A stretch of DNA of 28,685 nucleotides from Amanita rubescens (Eukaryota; Basidiomycota; Agaricomycetes; Agaricales; Amanitaceae), in assembly GCA_015039365.1 (NCBI GenBank), contig WION01000609.1, forward strand, positions 1 to 28,685, in the 5' to 3' direction. Position numbers and translations under genes: made by a program. This document shows, piece after piece, positions 20,590 through 28,685 of this stretch (its first letter is position 1; every line of letters starts with the position of its first letter). The notes under the pieces are model-generated. The model saw only the letters and a list, made by a program, of their open reading frames with translations, did no database searches and was not told where the DNA came from.

Positions 20590-20810
20590 TGTGTAAATTG
20601 TAAATTAAGAAAATATATTAGAGACATTGCCAATAAATCCACCTTTTTCCAGAATAATAAATTTAAATCTGATAAAAATCAATAAAAAAAATAAAATATT
20701 AATCAAGAAATTAAAATTAAATGATTCCACACATATCTTTCTGAGAGTATCCCGAATATGTTTTATTTTGTTCATAGTCTTATTTAATAAAGTTAAAGTT
20801 AAAGTATACC
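20590..20810. other. AT-rich island
   Basis: About 200 bp of strongly A+T-rich sequence (AATAAAAAAAATAAAATATTAATC) with sharp edges, unlike the surrounding repeats. ORFs on both strands are Lys/Asn/Ile/Phe-rich, as expected from the base composition alone. A mitochondrial insertion is possible but unproven. Confidence 0.4.
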
Positions 20811-21600
20811 TCCTTGCTCTCTTTGCTCTTCCCACTGCATGACATTGGCACTAACATTTCTTGTTTAAAAAGACTGACCAGGCTCAGTAGTGCCACAAGA
20901 TGCAATTGGGTAATTGGATTGTTATGGAGGTTGTTACCAACCTGCAGACTCTATAACATCATGGCATGGGGCAGAGCCTAACCCAGGTGTCTCAGGGGAG
21001 CAAGACATGGTTAAAAGCAAGAGATTTGTTGAGAGGGTTGGCAATGCAGTTGATGCATGTACTATATAAAAAGGGGGTGGGTGGCAGCAGGCAGGGGGTG
21101 GGCAGCAGTAAGGCAGGGGATGGGGTGGATTGTGGTGTATGTATTTTGAATAGCAGTGTTTTGTGCTGTATCCACAGGTAACACTTTAGAATGCTGACCT
21201 GGTGCACTTTATAGTGCTTGAGTTGGTGATAATTCAGGTTTCCCTGAAATAAATGGTGGGCATGGTGTAGATTTATGGTCAAATGGAGTTTCCCAAGAGT
21301 AGTGCTGTGTGGATAGCACATTGACAAAATGCCCTTGGGGCTGTTGGGCCATTGTGAAAAGTAGGGCAGGGGAAGCAGCCAGTCCAATGACCTTCACTTC
21401 AGCCTTTTTATCCCACTGCCCTCCCAATCAATCAACTTCAACATAGAATGATGTCATCATCATTTTTGCTAAATGACCATTTTCATCAACATGACTCGGT
21501 CAATTGCTACCACTAGCCAGTGATTTAACACACAGTAGTAACTTGCAATGGTGAGCTGCCAAACAGGAGCCAAGACAAAATATGTCATGAACGATACTCT
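20811..21600. other. Gene-free repeat-like stretch
   Basis: No coding pattern. A TATA-like CTATATAAAAAGGGGG at 21062 followed by GGCAGCAGG repeats (21085-21120) is the only visible structure. Confidence 0.3.
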
Positions 21601-21639
21601 AACTTTTATTTTTCTCTGTTTTATTTGCAACTTGTTGAC

Positions 21640-21895
21640 TAATCAGGTCACGTGACCTCAGCCCAGACCTTGCTGACTAAACTAAGCAGTCACATGACCA
21701 GACTGGTCTCTGAGTTATTTATATCTTATGACTCATAATGACTGCGCAGCTATTGATAGCCTGCTGCGCTTCACACCTTATCAGCCAATAGTGTACTAGC
21801 TGTAGATAAGGACTGTAGTATATAAGACCTGCAATACAGACCCAGAGACTCCAGTCCAGTTCTCTTGGGGTTTCCTCCTCATCAACAATGTCAAA
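21640..21895 (+). mobile_element. Possible LTR or promoter fragment
   Basis: The segment holds GTCACGTGAC, paired CACGTG/CACATGAC words, a TATATAAG box at 21818 and a downstream pyrimidine-rich leader ending before an ATG at 21889, an arrangement common in fungal gypsy LTRs. A second copy and clear TG...CA ends were not found, so the assignment is weak. Confidence 0.3.
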
Positions 21896-22270
21896 TCCAG
21901 GTGTCACATGGCTTACTGGGTCTGAGTGGGGTGTGGCAGGGTGCAAGCAAAGATAAGATGGGGCAGCGAGTCAAAGCAGGAGGTCTGGCAAGGAACCTGA
22001 ACAGGAGCCAGAGCTAAAATGTAACTTATGTAAGCTGGCTCAGCTCGGCTCCACCAGCTATGTGACCCTGAGCTGAGCTGTTACCAACACAAACCCCTCC
22101 CCATTGAATGCCTACTGCATTATTGTATAATCATTTACTGTAGGATAATACAACCATGTACTATAGGATAATGAAAACCCTCATGCAAATGCAAGGGTTC
22201 ACTGCTACCAGGATGAGCCCAAGAAATAAGTAATGTGACAGTGTGATGACTCACCTTGGAAATTGCCATA
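21896..22270. other. Gene-free stretch
   Basis: A short interrupted palindrome (GGCTCAGCTCGG...CTGAGCTGAGC, about 22036-22080) is the only structure noted. Confidence 0.3.
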
Positions 22271-22284
22271 GGGTCCAGTTGTGC

Positions 22285-22329
22285 CAAAAATAGCATGAAA
22301 AACCGGACCGAACCGGACTTTTAAACACT
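22285..22329. mobile_element. Tiny end fragment of the hAT-type CCGGTT element
   Basis: The sequence ends ACCGGACTTTTAAACACTA like the element ending at 28568. It is followed by GTTGTGCA, and GTTGTGCC lies just before the fragment, so seven of eight bases match a possible target duplication. It could be a massively deleted copy. Confidence 0.4.
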
Positions 22330-22889
22330 AGTTGTGCATCCCCAAGGCGGGCGCGGTGCGTTTCAGAGAGAGAAGCACAGATCCCAGGCTCAATATGTGG
22401 CTGTGAGGAATACGTCCAAGTCCAATTGAGTTCTCTGGCCAGCATCCAGGGTGCCATGTTCTAATCACGAGCTTTATGCCGGTGACGCTGAGCTGTGAAA
22501 AAGGGTGCATCAAATGTTTAGGCTGCTACTGCAGCTGAGCAAGACGCACGTGCGGCGCAGTGGCCCATCCGAGCCCAGGTTGTGAATGCAAACAAGGACC
22601 AATATTACTGTAATTAGTGAAGTCATTGTGTCAACCGCAAACACTTCCCTGGTCAACACAAAGGTCAGCATCATCCCAGCACCCCTGCTTAATCATATGT
22701 ATATAGATAATGGTGATTATGTCTCCAAGTACCTTTCATCGTTCTAGCACACTTAGTGTTTTAAAGTCCGGTTTGGTCCGGTCTTTTTCCTATTTTGGAA
22801 AAGACCGGACTGTGACCGGTTGTGACACTCCTATTATTTTTCGCAACCGAAACCGAAACTGGATGCAACCGGTTGGCTCCGGTTGCACC

Positions 22890-24043
22890 TAGGCAATGGC
22901 ACAGATACTTTTACAGATACTGTCCAGTGTATCTGTATCTGTCCCTTCAAGGGTAAGTATCTGTGCAGTCACAGATAATCCATGGATAATCCACAGATAC
23001 ATCCACAGATTACCCAAGGGTCTATAGCCTGGCTATTCAACAAACTTCAAAGTTTGTACCTAGACTAGTAGTAAGCTATGTCACAGTAGTTTAAGTATTC
23101 AGACAGTCTTTAGTTAACTCTATCTCAACCTACACACCATCTAAATGTGTTAGCACTGCTTCTACATCTTCATCTCTTACAATGGCCATAAGCTCAAACA
23201 TACTGGAAGTGCATGTGTTGACTTAACTGAAAGCCAATTATGGGTATGGGAAAGCACAAGATGCCCACAGCTGAAAAGCCTGCTGCTTCATACCCTTCAG
23301 GCAGAATAATAAAGTACTAGTTATTTCAAATACCTATGACAACCCTTATGTCAATGGGTCTCCAGAACTGCTGCACATGGCAATCATCCTGTTAACATCC
23401 TGGAGGAAGACAGAGCATCATTCAGAAATTGTATCAGTACCTACATGAATGTCATCCATCCATGATAGCTCAAGGATGAGAAGATGGTTAGCACTATCAA
23501 TGGTTTTAACCTTGAGACTGAGCCAGATGACAAAGTTGAGGTTCATCCTCAGCAGTTATTGAAGGACAAGAATTCTGAATGGGGTACTATGGCATGATCA
23601 CCACCACTTCTCTTGGAATGCACTGTATCATTCATACATAGCTTAAGACACTTTTGCAAAATTCTGGTGGTGGAACCATGGAATCTGAGTCTGGTTCAAG
23701 ATTTGGAAAACTGATAATGCTGGAAGAGGTGCAGCTGGCAGATCTTTGAGAAGCTATCCTCAGCTTAACAGCTTCAACAAGAAAACAATGCTTCTGTCAT
23801 GCATGCACTTGTGCAGCTACAGCCAGGCTTAGGTCACCCAAGCCATATGTAGACACCCTACTAACAAAGCTAGGAAATATGAAGAGAGTTAGCAGTTAGG
23901 GTGATCTCTATGCTTTTAGCATGAGATTTGAGGTTAACAGATAGTCACAGATTACAGATACCCCTGACCAGTATCTGTATCTGTCCTGTCAAGGGTACTT
24001 ATCTGCAATCTGTACAGATTACCTGTATCTGTGCCATTGCCTA
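22890..24043. mobile_element. Nested hAT-type element, 1154 bp, perfect 19 bp TIRs
   Basis: The ends TAGGCAATGGCACAGATAC and GTATCTGTGCCATTGCCTA are perfect 19 bp inverted repeats. The flanks are GTTGCACC on both sides (22882-22889 and 24044-24051), an 8 bp target duplication. Both subterminal regions carry many ACAGATAC/ACAGATTAC words in both orientations (22895-23020 and 23940-24040), which resemble the subterminal transposase-binding repeats known in hAT elements. No open frame over 60 codons lies inside, so it is non-autonomous. Confidence 0.85.
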
Positions 24044-24577
24044 GTTGCACCCCCGGTTGCCTGCAGTTGCAACCGGTTTTTGATGAACCAGTTGCCAACT
24101 GATCCAAGACCGGTCACAACCGGTGTAGCACAGCGTCATCCAAGTCTCTATCGATGCATCCACCCCACCAACACCTCACATCATTCCATTTAGCCACAGA
24201 TCCATCCAGTCATACACCCATGCACCCATCTAACACATTAAAATTACACTGTGACCCTTAGAATATGTTGTTGTAACCCTTAGAATAATTTAATGTAATT
24301 TTCGTGACATATGTTCAATGTCATCCAAGTGTCAATTTATGCATCCACCCATCCAAGCAGTTCAATCCCCCTTATTAACGTAGTAATCAGACACACACCT
24401 ACCCATCCACCTATCCAGCCCATAATATCCACCTCATAATATTAAAAATGACATATTTGACACCTACAACATAAATTCATTCAAATTCTGACATTAACCA
24501 TAACCCTGGATTAGGGTCGATTAGGGGCGACATCCGATTGCCCGCCGACCAATCCACCCCTAGAACCCTCTTACCGG

Positions 24578-24895
24578 TGTAACAACTCAAAGGAGGCTGT
24601 GTTGCGCACAACCCCCGAGTGTTTCGGCGTGTGCCGAATGAGTTCGGTGGACGGGGCAGTCGCACCCAACCTCGGCCGCACTGTCGGACGATTGAACTAA
24701 AGTGGTCGGAAGGAAAGAAGGTGTATAAAACTAAACTACGACACGTTTATATAATGTCTACCTCATGTACTACATGCGTCCGACGATCCGATGCGTCCGA
24801 TGTCGGGTTTCGGGGTCCGCAGTGTCGGAGGTCGGAGCCCGCCATGTGTCGGGTTTGAGCACTGAGTACAACGTAGCCGGTATCGGCACGTTACA
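24578..24895 (-). repeat. LTR (3' LTR of the minus-strand element)
   Basis: 318 bp, TG...CA ends, apparently identical to 26497-26814. The plus-strand left flank is TTACCGG. Confidence 0.8.
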
Positions 24896-26496
24896 CCCGC
24901 TCACCAGTTTTGAATGTTGACATCACCGTCAACCTGCATCGGGTTGGTGGATGAACGAGGTGAAGTGTCGGAAGCGGAGTGTCCGAGTCGGAAGGGCAGC
25001 GGAAGTCTGTGATTGAACGAGACGGAATGTCGGCGTCGACGGAAGAGGCATCGGAGGTGAGACGTAGTGTCGACGGCGTCCGATTGTGCGTAGGTAGTTG
25101 CAAACAAGGGAGTCGGGGATGGCGATAGGGTTCAGGAAGTGTCGGAGGTCTCAGTGGCAGTCGGTGTGCTGCGGATGTTGTCGGGATGTGGAGGAGGGGC
25201 GTGTCGAGGTGCAGATAGCAGATGGCGTGTCGGCGGATGTCGTCGTAGGCGGTAGAAAGTGTTGGCGAGGTGGGGCGCTACTTCCCGCGATCGCGGTCAT
25301 CCCAGTAATCCGAATCAATAGCACGGACCCCTGTAAGGCTGCTATGATGTTTCCTGAGACGCCGTCGGCGCAATACGGTGTTAAAGAGTGGTGTCGAGGT
25401 TGGTAGTGCTAGTCAAATGATAAAGGGCCTAAGGTGAGTCCTGCGTTGTGCGTACTGATATCCGTTATCCGAGTCTGTTCCAACATCCCCCACACTCTGT
25501 TAACGCTTCGGGCTGGCTTGATAAGGGTTTTGGAGCTGAGGTGATGCCGATGGTGATGAGACATGGGTTGAGGGTCCGATTGAGCGTGAACTTGGCCGTT
25601 TTGAACGAATACGGCTACGCCGTATCCCGATCCTGGGTAGAAAAGAAAAAAAAGGCTGAAAAAAAAGAATTGCGACTCGCGGGTGTCGGCGGAACGGTGG
25701 TAGAGTGAGCCGAGGTGCTGGTAGTGTCCGAAAGGCATAGGAGCGGCGGCGGACGGCTGTGGCAAGTGCAAGAAGTGAAGGGAAGGTGCAGGAGTGTGGT
25801 CTACACATGTCGGTGAGGTAGGGAATGCGATCCGACGACGAAGGGTCGGGTTGGCATGAAATGACTGGCGGCTGTGCTCCGGGAGTGTCTGATACATGAG
25901 GCCTGAACATGAGGTATGCTACAAGTCGGCAGCTGAGGAATAGGGCGCGCGATAGCAGTCGATGGGCTCTGATAAGTCCCGATAAGGCTGCAATAGGCTG
26001 TGGACGTCGTGTGGCTGGCTTGGCGGGCTCCCGATGGTTTCTGATGCGATCCAGTAAGGGTGCAGTAAGCTGTAGACGTCGCCAGGTGGGATCTGGTAGG
26101 CTGTAAACATCGAGCAACGGGGTAGGATGTAAAAGCGGGCCATGGTGCATGAGGCGGACACGTGGTGCGAGGCAGTGCATGCGGATGGTGCTTGATGGGA
26201 TCCGATAGGGCTGCGGATGACTGTAGGCATCGAGTGGCGGGGTGCGGAGCCAGGAATGATGCGTAGGCGGGCAGATCGGAGCTGATGTGGCAGATGGCAG
26301 ATAGCAGCGGTGCTGTGTATGTCGGAGGGCTGTAGTGCAGATGCGGCGTGTTTGGCGGTAACTAGCAGATGTATGGGAGCGGGAATGAGCTGATGGGGCC
26401 GTCCAGAAAGAATGAGCGCCTCCGGGGCTGTTTGTGAATGAAAAACGAGGGTTTCTTGAGTGCGGCCAAAGGCTGGACCGAGCGGTGGGCTCCAGT

Positions 26497-26814
26497 TGTA
26501 ACAACTCAAAGGAGGCTGTGTTGCGCACAACCCCCGAGTGTTTCGGCGTGTGCCGAATGAGTTCGGTGGACGGGGCAGTCGCACCCAACCTCGGCCGCAC
26601 TGTCGGACGATTGAACTAAAGTGGTCGGAAGGAAAGAAGGTGTATAAAACTAAACTACGACACGTTTATATAATGTCTACCTCATGTACTACATGCGTCC
26701 GACGATCCGATGCGTCCGATGTCGGGTTTCGGGGTCCGCAGTGTCGGAGGTCGGAGCCCGCCATGTGTCGGGTTTGAGCACTGAGTACAACGTAGCCGGT
26801 ATCGGCACGTTACA
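26497..26814 (-). repeat. LTR (5' LTR of the minus-strand element)
   Basis: 318 bp copy apparently identical to 24578-24895. The plus-strand right flank is CCGATGAG, already inside the gag remnant, and it does not duplicate the flank of the other LTR. Confidence 0.8.
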
Positions 26815-26816
26815 CC

Positions 26817-28187
26817 GATGAGAAATCTTCCGAGATCTGGAGAGCTGCTCGGGACACCCTATCGGATCCGAAAACCTGGGACGCATTTAAGAAAGCAATT
26901 TCCGAGATCTACCCCGAGGCACAGCCCGATCGCCGCCACACTATTGCAGCACTACACGCCATTTCCGACCACTTCTCAGCGCAAAATGTCACATCCGAGA
27001 CAGCCCTTGCTGAGTATCACAGGGAATTTTCCGGAACAGCTCAATACCTCATCGGAAAGCGCCGCATGACACGCCGTGAGGCAAGCATCATGTACATGTC
27101 CGCATTCCCTCCGGATCTCCGACCCGATATCACTACTCGGCTCACAATCAAGTACCCGGACGTCCACCCTGATGACGGCTATGATCTAAAGGACATGAAT
27201 AGTGCCGCACAATTCATTATCAGCTCAAGGTCTGCTATAGCCTTGCTCGCCGCGACCACCCCACAAGCTCTGACACTTCCGACACCTTCAACGCCTATCC
27301 CTACTTCCCCTCCGAGCACTGCCTTCGCTCCGAGCACAGCTTCCACCCATCTCCTTAGCGGATGCATTTTCTGCAGAGATATCAACCATCGGACGGCCTG
27401 CTGCCATATCAGGGATGAATACGCAAGGCAAGGGAAGATAAAAATAGTCAATGGACGGATTCAATTTTTGGACGGCAACGAACCGAATGCATTCCAATAC
27501 CGCCACTTCGGACAATGGTTCAAAGAACGCATCGATGTATGGCTGCTGAGGTACACACAGCCGACCGCTCCGAAGCCATTTGTGTCCTCCAACTACTTCC
27601 TGGAAGCTCTAGACCACTCCGGAACGCATACCACCGAGCCTGTCAATACTGAAGCACTGCAAAACGTACATACGACTCTGACGCACATACACATTAGCAC
27701 CACGATCCCTAATCAATCCACGCTCCCTAATACCACCCCCTCCGAACCCTCTGGACCCTCCAGACCCTCCGACGCTCCTACCACTACACATGATACCACC
27801 GAGACCTCCGAGGCTCCTGATGACCCCACCACTGCTACGCCAATTTCTGCCACCCCGGAAACCCTCGGCGACCCCATCGCCGAAGTCTTTATCATTTCCG
27901 AGCCATCTGGCATCCCAACAGCTGCCATTCTGAGACCTGATTCTGCCGAAATTCCGACCGCCGCCCTGACCGCCTGCACGATTGAAGAAAGCGAGATGAG
28001 AAGAACCCACCCACCACTTCCCTTCTACTTTCTATCACCATCCGACCTCTCCAACCTGACCAGGAGGTCAGTATTAAAAGTACCCAGGAGGTGTAACGAG
28101 CCGATTCCAGCTATGTTGGAACCGATCTCCAAAACCTTCCGAAGCCCCCCGAAGCACTCCGAGCCTATACTCGACCCCGGAGGATGA
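26817..28187 (+). CDS. Retrotransposon Gag-like protein, 5'-truncated, 456 aa remaining
   Basis: The frame is open from the LTR junction at 26815 to a stop inside the 3' LTR; no start codon remains upstream of 27066. The capsid-like part reads DPKTWDAFKKAISEIYPEAQ, LAEYHREFSGTAQYLIGKR and SAFPPDLRPDITTRL, typical of Agaricomycete LTR-element Gag. A CCHC zinc knuckle CX2CX4HX4C sits at residues 183-196 (CIFCRDINHRTACC). The C-terminal third is Thr/Pro/Ser/Glu-rich. There is no protease, reverse transcriptase or integrase between it and the polypurine tract and LTR, so this was a gag-only element dependent on others for pol functions, or pol was deleted. Confidence 0.75.
   Translation, partial: DEKSSEIWRAARDTLSDPKTWDAFKKAISEIYPEAQPDRRHTIAALHAISDHFSAQNVTSETALAEYHREFSGTAQYLIGKRRMTRREASIMYMSAFPPDLRPDITTRLTIKYPDVHPDDGYDLKDMNSAAQFIISSRSAIALLAATTPQALTLPTPSTPIPTSPPSTAFAPSTASTHLLSGCIFCRDINHRTACCHIRDEYARQGKIKIVNGRIQFLDGNEPNAFQYRHFGQWFKERIDVWLLRYTQPTAPKPFVSSNYFLEALDHSGTHTTEPVNTEALQNVHTTLTHIHISTTIPNQSTLPNTTPSEPSGPSRPSDAPTTTHDTTETSEAPDDPTTATPISATPETLGDPIAEVFIISEPSGIPTAAILRPDSAEIPTAALTACTIEESEMRRTHPPLPFYFLSPSDLSNLTRRSVLKVPRRCNEPIPAMLEPISKTFRSPPKHSEPILDPGG
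28083..28091 (+). other. Polypurine tract of the gag element
   Basis: CCAGGAGG directly abuts the TG of the 3' LTR, the expected place for the plus-strand primer. It lies within the end of the gag frame. Confidence 0.5.
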
Positions 28188-28488
28188 TCGTTTGAGTTCG
28201 GACGCATGCACAGGCCTCGGACTTGGTGCAGGATTCATCACATGGTCACCTCGTGCCTCCGTAGTATATATACCATTGTGTACGTAGTTGTAGTTAGCGA
28301 ATTATCACCCCAGCTTCGTTCCGAGTTCGATTCCTTCTGTTCCCTTTGTTCCTCGGTGCTTCGGACACCTTCCACTCGTTCACCTTCATCTTCGGCACCC
28401 TCTCTGCACCCAAGACTCCCTTCGGACTGACCTCCGTAGTCCCTTTGGCCGAACGCACTTCCGCACCGGCCTTCTTCTGATCGTTTCA
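28092..28488 (+). mobile_element. 3' LTR of the gag element, 397 bp
   Basis: It starts TGTAACGAGCC and ends GATCGTTTCA. It is an inverted relative of the solo LTR at 18919-19379, shorter because it has one copy of the 30 bp unit instead of three. A TATATATACC box lies near 28264. It sits next to the right end of the large hAT-type element (28489-28568). Its 5' partner LTR is missing. Confidence 0.8.
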
Positions 28489-28576
28489 GCAGTTCGGTTG
28501 CAACCGAGCATCGGTCCAGTCCGGTTGCCGGTTTTTTTCCGGTCTGGCAACCGGACTTTTAAACACTAAGCACACT

Positions 28577-28685
28577 TGCCAAGTCTTGTAATGATATTAT
28601 AAATATCGGGACATGCAATATCTGCTGGCCTGTGAGAAGCTGGAACTGGCAAGGCTTGCATCCAGACTCTGCTGTATGTGGCACA
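28577..28685. other. Right flank beyond the nested hAT element
   Basis: About 110 bp of DNA outside the target duplication. No feature recognised. Confidence 0.4.

Larger units (their letters stand above)
24578..26814 (-). mobile_element. Short LTR retroelement with two apparently identical LTRs, no recognisable pol
   Basis: Direct repeats 24578-24895 and 26497-26814 (318 bp) appear identical base for base. On the minus strand the LTR starts TGTAACGTGCCGATACC and ends TTGTTACA, with a TATATAAA box, and its start resembles that of the LTR at 28092. Reading minus, the sequence after the right-hand LTR is ACTGGAGCCCACCGC, where TGG two bases in could begin a primer-binding site. The 1601 bp interior has open frames of up to 366 codons (26600-25500, minus) that are Pro/Arg/Ser/His-rich and show no gag or pol motif. 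It looks like a miniature, non-autonomous element of recent origin. Confidence 0.75.
22754..28568. mobile_element. hAT-type element with 8 bp target duplication, host to nested insertions
   Basis: The left end TAGTGTTTTAAAGTCCGG and the right end CCGGACTTTTAAACACTA are near-perfect inverted repeats. The 8 bp immediately outside are AGCACACT on both sides (22746-22753 and 28569-28576), the hallmark of hAT transposition. Own sequence occupies 22754-22889, about 24044-24577 and 28489-28568, roughly 750 bp in all, rich in CCGGTTGCAACCGG-type palindromes and without a transposase. The rest is inserted DNA: a second hAT-type element, a two-LTR element and a gag-LTR remnant. Related pieces occur at 18196-18310, 18361-19427 and 22285-22329. 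Confidence 0.8.

Noticed and set aside
24477..24858. Small ORFs duplicated at 24477-24858 and around 26538-26777
   Set aside because: They lie in or across the two LTR copies and recur only because the LTRs are duplicates.
25500..26600. 366-codon minus-strand ORF inside the short LTR element
   Set aside because: It starts within the LTR, is Pro/Arg/Ser/His-rich by composition, overlaps another long frame (25919-26584) and has no gag or pol motif.

Overview
The window is nuclear DNA of a filamentous fungus, most likely an Agaricomycete basidiomycete. Three observations support this: genes are cut by many 46-66 nt GT-AG introns, a large NACHT-WD40 (NLR-like) gene is present, and the right half is packed with LTR and hAT-type repeats. 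A Rhizoctonia-like genome would fit, but the species cannot be fixed from this sequence alone.

Left half (1-14.5 kb), gene-bearing. A 5' exon of a short-chain dehydrogenase runs off the left edge (minus). It is followed by an intron-containing tRNA-Leu(AAG). A largely empty 2 kb stretch contains a decayed SPX-domain gene. Next is an intact nine-exon gene of 1632 codons for an NLR-like protein (C2-like N terminus, NACHT, a hydrophobic segment, fourteen WD40 repeats). A possible small four-exon gene and a secreted ferritin-like (Rds1-type) gene follow. On the minus strand, convergent with the last, lie two housekeeping genes placed head to tail: the fatty-acid elongase dehydratase PHS1 and the box C/D snoRNP core protein NOP58. 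Both are recognisable exon by exon, but five one-base indels break their frames: two in PHS1 and three in NOP58. Either the sequence is wrong there or these are decaying copies.

Right half (14.5-28.7 kb), a repeat graveyard. It holds a 199 bp MITE flanked by TA, remnants of a probable RecQ-like helicase and two unrecognised gene fragments, an AT-rich island, a solo LTR with a 30 bp minisatellite, and several copies of a CCGGTT-rich repeat. The last 6 kb resolve into a nest. The outer element has hAT-type ends (TIR TAGTGTTT..., perfect 8 bp duplication AGCACACT) and spans 22754-28568. Inside it sit a second hAT-type element with perfect 19 bp TIRs and its own 8 bp duplication, a short retroelement with two apparently identical 318 bp LTRs, and a gag-only LTR element with a zinc knuckle, polypurine tract and 3' LTR. 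No reverse transcriptase, integrase or transposase was recognised, so all of these look non-autonomous or decayed.
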